The position numbers were made by a program, and so were the translations under genes. The notes under the pieces were generated by a model. The model had not been told where the DNA came from and ran no database searches. It worked only from the letters and a program-made list of their open reading frames with translations. Of a stretch of DNA of 22,786 bases, positions 13,815-21,879 are shown piece by piece. Source of the stretch: Flavobacteriaceae bacterium UBA7433 (GTDB lineage: Bacteria > Bacteroidota > Bacteroidia > Flavobacteriales > Flavobacteriaceae). Within the stretch, counting starts at the first letter, position 1. Each line of letters starts with the position of its first letter. The stretch lies in assembly GCA_002477565.1 (NCBI GenBank), contig DLQL01000018.1, positions 1 to 22,786 on the forward strand. The letters are read 5' to 3'.

Positions 13815-14996
13815 ATGAGTTCAGAAGTCAGTAAAAGATATAGTCAACGTGGGGTTTCGGCTTCCAAAGAAGACGTTCACAATGCGATTAAAAATGTAGA
13901 CAAGGGCTTGTTCCCTCAAGCGTTTTGTAAAATTGTACCCGATCATTTGACAGGAGACGATGCCTATTGCTTGGTGATGCATGCTGACGGAGCAGGAACA
14001 AAATCTTCTTTGGCCTATATGTACTGGAAAGAAACAGGCGACCTTTCCGTGTGGAAAGGCATTGCACAAGATGCGTTGATCATGAACATTGACGATCTTT
14101 TGTGTGTCGGAGCCACCGACAACATTCTTCTTTCTTCCACCATCGGAAGAAATAAAAATTTGATTCCTGGCGAGGTCCTTTCTGCCATCATCAATGGCAC
14201 AGAAGAACTTTTGGAAGATTTGAAAAAACACGGTGTCACCATTCATTCCACGGGAGGTGAAACCGCAGATGTAGGCGATTTGGTAAGAACCATCATTGTA
14301 GATTCTACCGTAACAGCGCGCATGAAACGAAGCGATGTGATCGACAATGCCAATATCCAAGCAGGTGATGTCATCGTCGGATTGGAATCTTTTGGGCAAG
14401 CCACCTATGAAAACGCCTACAATGGCGGAATGGGAAGCAATGGATTGACCTCTGCACGTCACGATGTCTTTGAACATTCCCTTGCAAAAAAATACCCTGA
14501 AAGTTTCGACCCCGAAGTTCCGAAAGACCTCGTTTATTCGGGGAAAACTAAATTGACAGACCCCGTTGAAAATGCCCCCATAGATGCGGGAAAATTGGTA
14601 TTGTCCCCCACGAGGACCTATGCGCCGATTGTCAAAAAAATACTCGAAAAATACACAGCAAAACAAGTACACGGAATGGTCCACTGCAGTGGTGGAGCAC
14701 AAACCAAAATACTTCACTTTGTAAAAGACCTGCACATCGTCAAAGACAATCTATTTCCCGTACCTCCTTTGTTTCAATTGATTCAAGAGCAGTCTGGAAC
14801 AGATTGGAAAGAAATGTACCAGGTATTCAACATGGGACACCGCATGGAGTTTTATGTGCCAGCAGCAATTGCTGAAGACATCATTGCCATCTCCAAAAGT
14901 TTCTCCGTCGACGCAAAAATTGTAGGACGTGTAGAAGCGGCAGTACAAAACAAATTGACCATTCACAGTGAAAAGGGTGAGTATACGTATGATTAG
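13815..14996 (+). CDS. purM: Phosphoribosylformylglycinamidine cyclo-ligase (AIR synthase)
   Basis: A 393-residue enzyme of purine synthesis that closes the imidazole ring of FGAM with ATP to give AIR. Family landmarks: YSQRGVSASKEDVHNAIK near the start, VMHADGAGTKSSLAY (substrate and ATP region), AQDALIMNIDDLLCVGAT, HSTGGETADVGDLVRTI, VGLESFGQATYENAYNGGMGSNGLTSAR, and VHGMVHCSGGAQTKI. At ~390 residues it is longer than E. coli PurM (345), which is usual for Bacteroidota versions. The frame is open from 13707, but the extra 36 residues are low-complexity and lie over a promoter, so ATG 13815 was chosen. It is divergent from glutamine synthetase and followed by prfA after 97 bases. Confidence 0.92.
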   Translation: MSSEVSKRYSQRGVSASKEDVHNAIKNVDKGLFPQAFCKIVPDHLTGDDAYCLVMHADGAGTKSSLAYMYWKETGDLSVWKGIAQDALIMNIDDLLCVGATDNILLSSTIGRNKNLIPGEVLSAIINGTEELLEDLKKHGVTIHSTGGETADVGDLVRTIIVDSTVTARMKRSDVIDNANIQAGDVIVGLESFGQATYENAYNGGMGSNGLTSARHDVFEHSLAKKYPESFDPEVPKDLVYSGKTKLTDPVENAPIDAGKLVLSPTRTYAPIVKKILEKYTAKQVHGMVHCSGGAQTKILHFVKDLHIVKDNLFPVPPLFQLIQEQSGTDWKEMYQVFNMGHRMEFYVPAAIAEDIIAISKSFSVDAKIVGRVEAAVQNKLTIHSEKGEYTYD

Positions 14997-15093
14997 GGTA
15001 CAGAGCTTCTAGAAATCAATTTTAAGTAGGTGCTGTGGCAGCAGCTCTTGAAATAAAAAAATGTAGCTTAGCAATTCCAGTAAAAAACAGCAG

Positions 15094-16170
15094 ATGTTAG
15101 ACAAAATAAAAATAGTACAGCAACGTTTTGACGAAGTGTCAGACCTGATCATTCAGCCCGACATCATCACAGATCAAAAGAGGTATGTCAAACTCAACAA
15201 AGAGTACAAAGACCTTGGACAAGTTGTCGAAAAGGGACAAGAATACGTAGCTTTGATGGCCAACATCGCAGAAGCCAAAGAGATCATCGCAGATGGTTCG
15301 GATCCGGAAATGGTAGAAATGGCCAAGATGGAAATGGACGAAGCCAACCAGCAAATACCCAAGCTGGAAGAAGAAATCAAATACATGTTGATTCCCAAAG
15401 ATCCGGAAGACGCTAAAAATGTAATCGTAGAAATTCGCGCGGGAACAGGCGGCGACGAAGCCAGTATTTTTGCTGGAGATCTCTACCGCATGTACACCAA
15501 ATTTTGTGCCGACAAAGGATGGAAAACAGAAGTCGAAGATGTCAGCGATGGAACGTCTGGAGGTTTCAAAGAAATAATTTTCAGCATTTCCGGACCTGAC
15601 GTATACGGAGACATGAAATTTGAATCCGGCGTACACCGAGTGCAACGGGTGCCACAGACAGAAACCCAAGGCCGTGTGCACACTTCAGCAGCAACCGTCA
15701 TGGTTTTGCCAGAAGCGGAAGAGTTTGACATCGACATGAAAATGAGTGACATACGAGTTGATTATTTCTGTTCTTCCGGACCGGGAGGACAGTCGGTAAA
15801 CACCACCTATTCGGCAGTTCGTTTAACACACGTCCCCTCTGGCTTGGTGGCCCAATGCCAAGACCAGAAATCCCAACACAAAAACAAAGACAAAGCCATG
15901 AAAGTGCTGCGTTCTCGTTTGTACGAACAAGAACTAGAGAAAAAATTGGCCGCCGATTCTCTAAAGCGCAACTCCTTGGTTGCCAGTGGAGATCGTTCGG
16001 CAAAAATCCGTACCTATAATTATCCGCAAGGGCGTATTACAGAACACCGAATAGGGCTTACCTTATACGACTTGTCCAAGGTGATCAATGGAGACATTCA
16101 CAAGATCATTGAAGAATTGAAATTGGCAGAAAACACCGAAAAATTAAAAGAACTGGGAGAAGCTTTGTAA
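15094..16170 (+). CDS. prfA: Peptide chain release factor 1
   Basis: A 358-residue class I release factor that reads UAA/UAG and triggers peptide release. The GGQ catalytic tripeptide is at residues 231-233 in SSGPGGQSVNTTYSAVR. The stop-codon reading tripeptide is P-Q-T at 187-189 in HRVQRVPQTETQGRVHTSA, the PxT form of RF1, not the SPF of RF2. Length is normal (~360). The N-terminal helical domain (1-~100) is complete with ATG 15094. It follows purM by 97 bases, a gap containing a small GCTG-TGG-CAGC hairpin, and may share its transcript. An inverted repeat after the stop (16241-16260) could end the transcript. Confidence 0.97.
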   Translation: MLDKIKIVQQRFDEVSDLIIQPDIITDQKRYVKLNKEYKDLGQVVEKGQEYVALMANIAEAKEIIADGSDPEMVEMAKMEMDEANQQIPKLEEEIKYMLIPKDPEDAKNVIVEIRAGTGGDEASIFAGDLYRMYTKFCADKGWKTEVEDVSDGTSGGFKEIIFSISGPDVYGDMKFESGVHRVQRVPQTETQGRVHTSAATVMVLPEAEEFDIDMKMSDIRVDYFCSSGPGGQSVNTTYSAVRLTHVPSGLVAQCQDQKSQHKNKDKAMKVLRSRLYEQELEKKLAADSLKRNSLVASGDRSAKIRTYNYPQGRITEHRIGLTLYDLSKVINGDIHKIIEELKLAENTEKLKELGEAL

Positions 16171-16240
16171 ACCGTTCCCTGTTCAGATTTCCACAGCTGC
16201 AATGCCAAGGTGGTTTCTTCCCAATAAAAGCAAATGAATG

Positions 16241-16266
16241 TATTGAAACGATCTTCAATACTTTTG
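16241..16266. promoter_or_regulatory. Inverted repeat overlapping a -7 element before the TonB receptor
   Basis: TATTGAA 16241-16247 and TTCAATA 16254-16260 are perfect inverted copies with a 6-base spacer. The right arm overlaps TACTTTTG at 16259-16266, an exact TAnnTTTG match that could be the -7 element of the receptor gene starting at 16304. The site could therefore be a repressor operator. Alternatively, hairpin plus following T-rich bases could be the prfA terminator. Both readings fit. Confidence 0.4.
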
Positions 16267-16303
16267 TTTTACACGAATTTAACCCCTTTTAAATCTTGTT
16301 CTT

Positions 16304-18712
16304 TTGAAAAGAATCTTGTTTTTATCTCTTGTACTTTTGCTGTGGACTTCTTTCGCAAAAGCGCATCCAAGTTTGAAATTAGGACTGGTTAAAGGAACCG
16401 TTTTAGACGCACAAACGGAGCAACCGCTGGCCTATGTCAGTATTGTCATCACCGATCAAAACAAGAACATTCTCACCGGGAGTATTTCGGATGACCAAGG
16501 CCACTTTTCCATCGACAACATTCCCGAAGGCTTCGTTTATGTGGAAGTTACTTTTATCGGATATGTACCTTGGACGGAAAAGATTGAAATCAGCTCAGAA
16601 AAACAAAAAATTGATTTAGGGAAAGTATACCTTTCTGAGGACTTTGCAGAATTGGATGAAGTGGTTGTGGTGGCAGAAACTTCCTCCGTGGTTCAAAAAA
16701 TTGATCGCAAAGTCATCAATGTTGGCAAGGACTTGACAACTGCAGGGGCCACAGCATCTGAATTGTTGAACAATGTACAGTCGGTTTCCGTCGACAGCCA
16801 GACAGGAAACATCAGTTTGCGAGGCAATGAAAACGTCCGCATTTTGATCGATGGCAGGCCGAGCAATGTATCCGCAGCAGTACTCTTGCAACAAATACCT
16901 TCAACCGCTATCAAAAATGTGGAATTGATCACCAATCCCTCTGCCAAGTACAACCCGGAAGGCATGAGTGGCATCATCAATATCGTCTTACACAAAAAGA
17001 CAAAGGCGGGCTTCAACGCAACGTCAACCAACGGGATTGCCCACGGGAAAAATACCCGCTACAACAGCGCCGTTGATCTCAACTACAAAAAAAACAAAAT
17101 CAACCTCTTTTCCAATTACGGCTACAACGGCGGAAAAAGACAAAACAACGGAAACATCTACAGGGCAGATGGAGGCTTGCGACAAAAAGCAGACAACTTC
17201 AAAGACAGAAGCAACCACTTGTTGAAACTTGGCCTCGATTATTCTCCCAACAAAAAACAGGTATTTTCATTTACAACCCTGCAAAACAGGACAAAAACCA
17301 ACACGTGGGCCACTTCGCTATTGACAGACAGACAGCTGGACAATGCCTTGGTGGGAGACGCACCCCTGGATCGCATCCAAGAAAACAAATCTCAAACCTA
17401 CATCCTTACCTTTGTCAACGATTTTGATAAAAAAGGAGAAAACTTGACATTTGACCTTAACTTTTCAGAAGCGGACAATCTTGAAATGGCCCATTTTCAA
17501 GAGCTTGTAGATCCTGCGAATTTGAATGCAAATTACCGAGACACCATCCAAGTCACAAACCGAAACCAGCGATATCAGGTAGACTATGTCCTCCCTTTTT
17601 CAGAAAATTCCAAATTGGAATTGGGTTCGGAAATGCGCTCCAACACCTATGACAACAACAGGCAGACAACACAATCTTTTAAGAATGAGGCTGGTGAATG
17701 GATGGACCGTGAGAATTCGGAGTTTCGTTTTCAACGAGACATCTACTCGGCATATGTCAATTACAACACAAGTTTTGACAAGCTTCGCTTGCAATTAGGA
17801 ACGCGTTTTGAAAAGTACAATGTGTGGGGGGTCTTTGAGACTCAGACCGCCCCTGTCAACTACCGCGATGCCATTTTTACAGCCTATCCTTCAGCATTCC
17901 TTACCTACAAACAAAACGATGTGCACCAGTTCCAAATGAGTTACAGTCGAAGGGTAGACCGCCCGAGTGCAAATCAGATCAATCCGATTCGAAAGTGGAG
18001 CACGCCTTTGGTCACTCAAATTGGAAATCCGGCTTTGAGGCCCCAGTTTACCAATTCTTACGAAATCAATTACACAAATTCCTTTTCAAAGGGCTATTTC
18101 AGTGCGGGTGGCTTTTTTAGGGCGGTAGACAACAACATCACACGCGTGTTGAACATAGATGAAAATGACCCTCAAAAAATTGAATTGTCGTTTGCAAATA
18201 CCGTTTCAAACAATCGATACGGTTTTGAGTTTTCTGGAAACATCGACCTTTCCTCATGGTGGAAAATGAATGCGAGTTCGGATGTGTACATTCAAAACGA
18301 AACGGGCTATGCTGTTGGCCAGCTTGTTGAGGTGACGAACAGCGTGGTCAATGTGCGCGTCAGCAATAGTTTCAAAGCCACGCAAAAATTGCGTTTTCAA
18401 TTGTTTGGGATGTACCGTTCTGCTCAAAAAAACATTCAATTCAACATGCATCCAATGTGGTTGGTCAATACAGCAGCCAGTTTGAGTCTGTTCGATGGAA
18501 AAGGGACGGTCACCTTTTCGGTAAACGATGTCTTTTCGTCCATGCGATTCAAATTTGACACCTTTTCACCCATTCCTCAAAGTGGGGGGTTTTTAGGAGA
18601 ACAAAGAACGGCAAATCTTGGATTTGTATACCGATTTGGGGCAGAAAGCAAGTCCTCTCGAGCAAGAAGTCAAAGGAGCCGTACAAGCAGTTCTCCCGGT
18701 GGGTTTATGTAA
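16304..18712 (+). CDS. TonB-dependent outer-membrane receptor (OMP_b-brl_3-like) with CarboxypepD_reg-like domain
   Basis: An 802-residue outer-membrane protein. Signal peptide 1-~20 (KRILFLSLVLLLWTSFAKA); a carboxypeptidase-regulatory-like beta-sandwich at ~28-110 (VKGTVLDAQTEQPLAYVSI, GHFSIDNIPEG, VTFIGY); a plug from about 117 (ELDEVVVVAE, NVQSVSVDSQTGNISLRG, VRILIDGRPS, NPSAKYNPEGMSGIINIVL); then a large beta-barrel. The tail is Ser/Arg-rich and ends SSPGGFM, not in an aromatic barrel signal. The start is TTG 16304: a stop lies in frame at 16280-16282 and no ATG intervenes, and TTG gives a complete signal peptide. Ligand unknown. No SusD partner is adjacent. It overlaps uvrB convergently by 8 bases. 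Confidence 0.88.
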   Translation: MKRILFLSLVLLLWTSFAKAHPSLKLGLVKGTVLDAQTEQPLAYVSIVITDQNKNILTGSISDDQGHFSIDNIPEGFVYVEVTFIGYVPWTEKIEISSEKQKIDLGKVYLSEDFAELDEVVVVAETSSVVQKIDRKVINVGKDLTTAGATASELLNNVQSVSVDSQTGNISLRGNENVRILIDGRPSNVSAAVLLQQIPSTAIKNVELITNPSAKYNPEGMSGIINIVLHKKTKAGFNATSTNGIAHGKNTRYNSAVDLNYKKNKINLFSNYGYNGGKRQNNGNIYRADGGLRQKADNFKDRSNHLLKLGLDYSPNKKQVFSFTTLQNRTKTNTWATSLLTDRQLDNALVGDAPLDRIQENKSQTYILTFVNDFDKKGENLTFDLNFSEADNLEMAHFQELVDPANLNANYRDTIQVTNRNQRYQVDYVLPFSENSKLELGSEMRSNTYDNNRQTTQSFKNEAGEWMDRENSEFRFQRDIYSAYVNYNTSFDKLRLQLGTRFEKYNVWGVFETQTAPVNYRDAIFTAYPSAFLTYKQNDVHQFQMSYSRRVDRPSANQINPIRKWSTPLVTQIGNPALRPQFTNSYEINYTNSFSKGYFSAGGFFRAVDNNITRVLNIDENDPQKIELSFANTVSNNRYGFEFSGNIDLSSWWKMNASSDVYIQNETGYAVGQLVEVTNSVVNVRVSNSFKATQKLRFQLFGMYRSAQKNIQFNMHPMWLVNTAASLSLFDGKGTVTFSVNDVFSSMRFKFDTFSPIPQSGGFLGEQRTANLGFVYRFGAESKSSRARSQRSRTSSSPGGFM

Positions 18713-20708
18713 TTTTTTTGGCTGCTAATTTTTCTTTCAAAGCTGTGATCTCATCTCGAAATGCAGCGGCTGCTAAAAAGTCGAGATTTTTTGCTGCTTT
18801 TTCCATGTCTTTTCGCTTGGCGAGTATTCTTTTCTCAAGTTCGGGTTTGCTCAGGTAAACAAGATTTTCCTCTGCAGCTTGCGAAGCCTCTATTGAGGAA
18901 TAAGACGTTCCTTGATTTTCCAAAAGTGCGTTGTCTAATTTCTTTTTGATTTGGGTGGGTTGGAGGTTGTTGGCAGTGTTGTAGGCGATTTGTTTGTTCC
19001 TCCTGCGCTCCGTTTCTGAAATTGTCAAAGCCATGCTTTTGGTGATTTTATCGGCGTAGAGAATGGCTTTCCCATTGACGTTTCTCGCGGCCCTTCCCAC
19101 GGTTTGGGTCAAGGAGCGGTGGGAACGCAAAAACCCTTCCTTGTCGGCGTCCAAAATAGCGACCAAGGAGACTTCCGGAAGGTCCAAACCTTCTCTCAGA
19201 AGATTGACCCCAATCAAGACATCAAAGAGCCCTTTGCGCAGGTCTCCCAAAATTTGCACACGTTCGAGGGTGTCCACATCCGAGTGGATGTATCGGCAGC
19301 GCACCTGCATGCGCGTTAAAAATTTTGCCAACTCTTCTGCCATTCTCTTGGTGAGTGTGGTCACCAAGACCCGTTCGTCTGCTTCGATCCGCAGTTGGAT
19401 TTCTTCTGTCAAGTCGTCGATTTGGTTCAAGCTCGGGCGTACTTCCAAAATGGGGTCCAACAAACCGGTGGGACGGATTACTTGTTCCACAAAAACGCCT
19501 CCTGTTTTTTCCAATTCGTAGTCTGCTGGCGTGGCACTCACATAGAGTACTTGGTTTTGAATGGTTTCGAACTCCTCAAATTTCAGCGGACGGTTGTCCA
19601 TCGCTGCAGGCAATCGAAAACCGAATTCGACGAGGTTTTCTTTTCGCGAGCGGTCACCGCCATACATGGCATGTGTTTGGGGAATGGTCACATGACTTTC
19701 GTCAATCACCATCAGGTAGTCTTCGGGAAAATAGTCCAACAAACAAAAGGGGCGTGTTCCCGGATTTCTTCCGTCCAAATAGCGCGAGTAATTTTCAATA
19801 CCACTGCAATACCCGAGTTCGCGGATCATCTCCAGGTCAAATTCTGTGCGTTCGTGCAGGCGTTTGGCTTCCAAGTGTTTCCCGATTTCTTTGAAGTAGG
19901 CGACTTGCTTGACGAGGTCTTCTTGGATTTGGTGGATTGCATTTTGCAAGATGTCAGGGGAGGTGACAAACAGGTTGGCAGGGTAGATGCTCAGAGTTTC
20001 AAACTGTTCCATTACTTGGTTGTTTTCCACATCAAAAGATTCGATTTCTTCAATTTCGTCTCCAAAAAAATGGATGCGGTAGGCAAATGCTCCATAGGAA
20101 GGGTAGACGGTGATTGTGTCTCCCTTTACTTTAAAAGTGCCGCTTTTGATTTCTGTTTCTGTACGGGAGTACAAGCTGCTGACCAAGGCGTGTAAAAAGG
20201 CAGTTCTTGCAAGAACTTGGTCTTTTTCGATGACAATCACGTTCTTTTTGAATTCTACGGGGTTTCCAATTCCGTACAAGCAAGAGACAGAGGCGATGAC
20301 CAAGACATCTCTTCTTCCAGACAAGAGGGCAGAGGAGGTGCTGATACGCAGGCGTTCGATGTCTTCGTTGATGCTGAGGTCTTTTTCGATATAGACCCCG
20401 CTCGAAGGGATGTAGGCTTCGGGTTGGTAGTAGTCGTAGTAGGAGACAAAATACTCCACGGCATTGTGTGGAAAGAAAGCTTTGAATTCGGCGTACAGTT
20501 GTGCGGCCAGTGTCTTGTTGTGTGCCAAGACCAAGGTCGGTCGGTTGATTTTTTCCACGACATTGGCAACGGTAAAGGTTTTTCCAGATCCTGTCACCCC
20601 TAAGAGGGTTTGGTATTTCTCTTGGTTTTCAAGTCCTGAAACCAGCTGTTTGATGGCTTGGGGTTGGTCGCCTGTTGGGGTGTATGCCGCTTCTAGTTTG
20701 AAATCCAT
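18705..20708 (-). CDS. uvrB: UvrABC excinuclease subunit B
   Basis: A 667-residue DNA-repair helicase-like protein that verifies damage delivered by UvrA and recruits UvrC. Walker A GVTGSGKT is at 37-44. The damage-probing beta-hairpin region YYDYYQPEAYIPSSG is at ~90-104. The Walker B-like DESH is at 336-339 (VIDESHVTIPQ), the helicase motif VSATPADYE follows, and the last helicase motifs include GVNLLREGLDLPEVSLVAILDADKEGFLRS and QTVGRAARNVNG. The C-terminal UVR domain (~628-660, LEKRILAKRKDMEKAAKNLDFLAAAAFRDEI) binds UvrC. Length is normal. ATG 20708 gives the usual N-terminus. A perfect 9-base inverted repeat lies ~40 bases upstream of the start. Confidence 0.97.
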   Translation of the reverse strand: MDFKLEAAYTPTGDQPQAIKQLVSGLENQEKYQTLLGVTGSGKTFTVANVVEKINRPTLVLAHNKTLAAQLYAEFKAFFPHNAVEYFVSYYDYYQPEAYIPSSGVYIEKDLSINEDIERLRISTSSALLSGRRDVLVIASVSCLYGIGNPVEFKKNVIVIEKDQVLARTAFLHALVSSLYSRTETEIKSGTFKVKGDTITVYPSYGAFAYRIHFFGDEIEEIESFDVENNQVMEQFETLSIYPANLFVTSPDILQNAIHQIQEDLVKQVAYFKEIGKHLEAKRLHERTEFDLEMIRELGYCSGIENYSRYLDGRNPGTRPFCLLDYFPEDYLMVIDESHVTIPQTHAMYGGDRSRKENLVEFGFRLPAAMDNRPLKFEEFETIQNQVLYVSATPADYELEKTGGVFVEQVIRPTGLLDPILEVRPSLNQIDDLTEEIQLRIEADERVLVTTLTKRMAEELAKFLTRMQVRCRYIHSDVDTLERVQILGDLRKGLFDVLIGVNLLREGLDLPEVSLVAILDADKEGFLRSHRSLTQTVGRAARNVNGKAILYADKITKSMALTISETERRRNKQIAYNTANNLQPTQIKKKLDNALLENQGTSYSSIEASQAAEENLVYLSKPELEKRILAKRKDMEKAAKNLDFLAAAAFRDEITALKEKLAAKKIT

Positions 20709-20746
20709 GCTGCAAAAATAAATGAACTCTTGCGAAATACCTTTTA

Positions 20747-20767
20747 TTTTTAGAGAAACTCTAAAAA
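20747..20767. promoter_or_regulatory. Perfect inverted repeat upstream of uvrB
   Basis: TTTTTAGAG 20747-20755 and CTCTAAAAA 20759-20767 are perfect inverted copies with a 3-base AAA centre. The site is 39 bases upstream of the uvrB ATG (20708), in the gap between uvrB and tRNA-Asp. It may be an operator for uvrB or a weak AT-rich hairpin. A possible TATTTTTG -7 element (minus strand, 20713-20720) sits almost on the start codon and is doubtful. Confidence 0.4.
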
Positions 20768-20918
20768 GTTCTTTTTTGACGTTCTCGTTTTCTGTTTAGA
20801 AGTCTGTGTTTGTTCTCCCCGCATTGTTCTTGTTTTGGGCTAAAACTTTGTAAATGAACTTTGTATCTTTTGTCGGTTTCAAAGCGCTTGTAAATTCCTT
20901 TTTTTTGTTGAAAAAAGC

Positions 20919-20949
20919 TTGTGGAATAGGAAAACAGAACTTACATTTG
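20919..20949 (+). promoter_or_regulatory. Promoter of tRNA-Asp
   Basis: TTG 20919-20921 and TACATTTG 20942-20949 match the Bacteroidota -33 and -7 elements with a 20-base spacer, inside the consensus range. The tRNA begins 17 bases after the -7 element. Confidence 0.78.
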
Positions 20950-20966
20950 CACTCGCTAAATGCCAC

Positions 20967-21040
20967 GGTCTGGTAGTTCAGCTGGTTAGAATACCTGCCT
21001 GTCACGCAGGGGGTCGCGGGTTCGAGTCCCGTCCAGACCG
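20967..21040 (+). tRNA. tRNA-Asp (anticodon GTC)
   Basis: Acceptor arms GGTCTGG and CCAGACC pair perfectly, discriminator G. The D arm is GTTC/GAAT with AGCTGGTTA between them; the anticodon stem CCTGC/GCAGG encloses CTGTCAC giving anticodon GTC; the T arm GCGGG/CCCGT (one G-U) encloses TTCGAGT. Length 74, CCA not encoded. It is a single-gene unit with its own promoter and an immediate terminator. G73 is a known aspartate identity base. Confidence 0.97.
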
Positions 21041-21042
21041 CG

Positions 21043-21070
21043 AAAAGCATCTCATTTGAGATGCTTTTTT
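21043..21070 (+). terminator. Intrinsic terminator of tRNA-Asp
   Basis: AAAAGCATCTC 21043-21053 pairs with GAGATGCTTTT 21058-21068 around ATTT, followed by further T's. It starts 2 bases after the tRNA end. Confidence 0.92.
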
Positions 21071-21379
21071 TGTTTCGGTACTACGGAGATTCTTTTTCTT
21101 GCTTTTTTAGCGTACGATCATTTATTTCTTGCGAGCACTAAATCCGCTCGAAGACGCAACCGGAGACTTTTTTCTTACAACCTAAAATGATTTTTATTTT
21201 TAAGAATTATTTTTTTTGAATTTCTCTAATTCTCACTACTTTTACAAGTGTATCAAGAACGCTTTTTGCGTACCAACCGAGCACAACAGCCGCGGTGGTT
21301 TGGCATACGGACAACCTGTCAAAAAAAAGGGATTTCCCAGTTTGCGTTTTCTTGTTGCATTTACTGTAAAAACAAAACC
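21071..21379. other. Region without a confident gene between tRNA-Asp and a hypothetical gene
   Basis: About 310 bases. The plus-strand frame of the next gene stays open back to 21248, but those 44 codons are Cys/Arg-rich and unlike a native N-terminus. A minus-strand frame at 21207-21389 encodes VCQTTAAVVLGWYAKSVLDTLVKVVRI, which looks mildly protein-like, but no family is recognised and it has no context. No copy of the tRNA 3' end was seen that would mark an attachment site. Confidence 0.4.
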
Positions 21380-21778
21380 ATGAAATCATTAGACCTTATT
21401 TATCAGCACAAAGGCTACGGGCGTTTTCCTTATGTCATACAGCGCCTCCGTGCCGGACTTTACAAACAAATCCCCATACACATTGAAGAAAACTCCTCAA
21501 AAAGGGCAGAGGGGCTCTTTTTAAGTCCTGAAGCACTGGCCGAAGCCGCAACGTTTGAAGCAGCTTGCAAAATACGTTTTCGTAGTTTTTGGTTGCAAAG
21601 CTCTGCCAAGGCCAAAACCCCGATCAATGCCTGTTTGGTTTTCAATCCGCAAGAGGCCTATTATTTGGACGAAAAATGTGAAGGAACTACAGGACCCATT
21701 CCAGCGGGCGGTTGGTTGTACGCCATGGACGGGAAAACACTGATTTCAGAAGAAGGGGCTCATTATTTAGAGCCTTGA
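21380..21778 (+). CDS. Hypothetical protein, 132 residues
   Basis: Not recognised. From ATG 21380 the protein reads MKSLDLIYQHKGYGRFPYV, then LRAGLYKQIPIHIEEN, LSPEALAEAATFEAACKIRFRSFWLQSS, and TTGPIPAGGWLYAMDGKTLISEEG. It looks like a soluble, mixed alpha/beta protein, with no signal peptide, membrane helix or known catalytic motif. The codon pattern is ordinary for the neighbourhood. The frame is open upstream to 21248, but the ATG at 21380 gives a more natural start. It is followed after 101 bases by the repeat protein gene on the same strand; whether they are co-transcribed is unclear because an inverted repeat lies between them. Confidence 0.6.
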   Translation: MKSLDLIYQHKGYGRFPYVIQRLRAGLYKQIPIHIEENSSKRAEGLFLSPEALAEAATFEAACKIRFRSFWLQSSAKAKTPINACLVFNPQEAYYLDEKCEGTTGPIPAGGWLYAMDGKTLISEEGAHYLEP

Positions 21779-21820
21779 CATGAAGTGCAAGGATTTGTAC
21801 ACATACAATTTGGCATGTAT

Positions 21821-21850
21821 TTTGTAAACAACAAGTGTAGTATTTACAAA
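21821..21850. promoter_or_regulatory. Inverted repeat before the repeat-protein gene
   Basis: TTTGTAAA 21821-21828 and TTTACAAA 21843-21850 are perfect 8-base inverted copies with a 14-base spacer, ending 29 bases before the ATG at 21880. The site could be an operator or an mRNA hairpin. It resembles the ATTTGTTAC/GTTACAAAT repeat at 646-680 in sequence and scale. Confidence 0.35.
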
Positions 21851-21879
21851 TTCCTTATAGTTCTCAAAAAACAAACGAT

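Noticed and set aside
13821..14735. A 304-codon open frame on the minus strand inside purM
   Set aside because: It is fully antisense to an unmistakable purM, its residues (many Cys, Phe, Gly, Arg without any motif) match no family, and it has no promoter or context.
19395..20195. A 266-codon open frame on the plus strand inside uvrB
   Set aside because: Antisense shadow of uvrB; composition is unlike a real protein and the uvrB frame is certain.
21132..21150. CGAGC...GCTCG inverted repeat after tRNA-Asp
   Set aside because: Five-base arms with a 9-base spacer, no gene start close by, and the tRNA already has a much better terminator.
21248..21379. Upstream extension of the hypothetical protein at 21380
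   Set aside because: The added 44 residues are Cys/Arg-rich and unlike a native N-terminus; ATG 21380 is a better start.
20967..21379. tRNA-Asp as an integration site with a downstream att copy
   Set aside because: No repeat of the tRNA 3' end and no integrase were found within the window.
21207..21389. 60-codon minus-strand frame with a mildly protein-like C-terminus
   Set aside because: No family, no promoter or neighbours on that strand, and it overlaps the start of the plus-strand gene at 21380.
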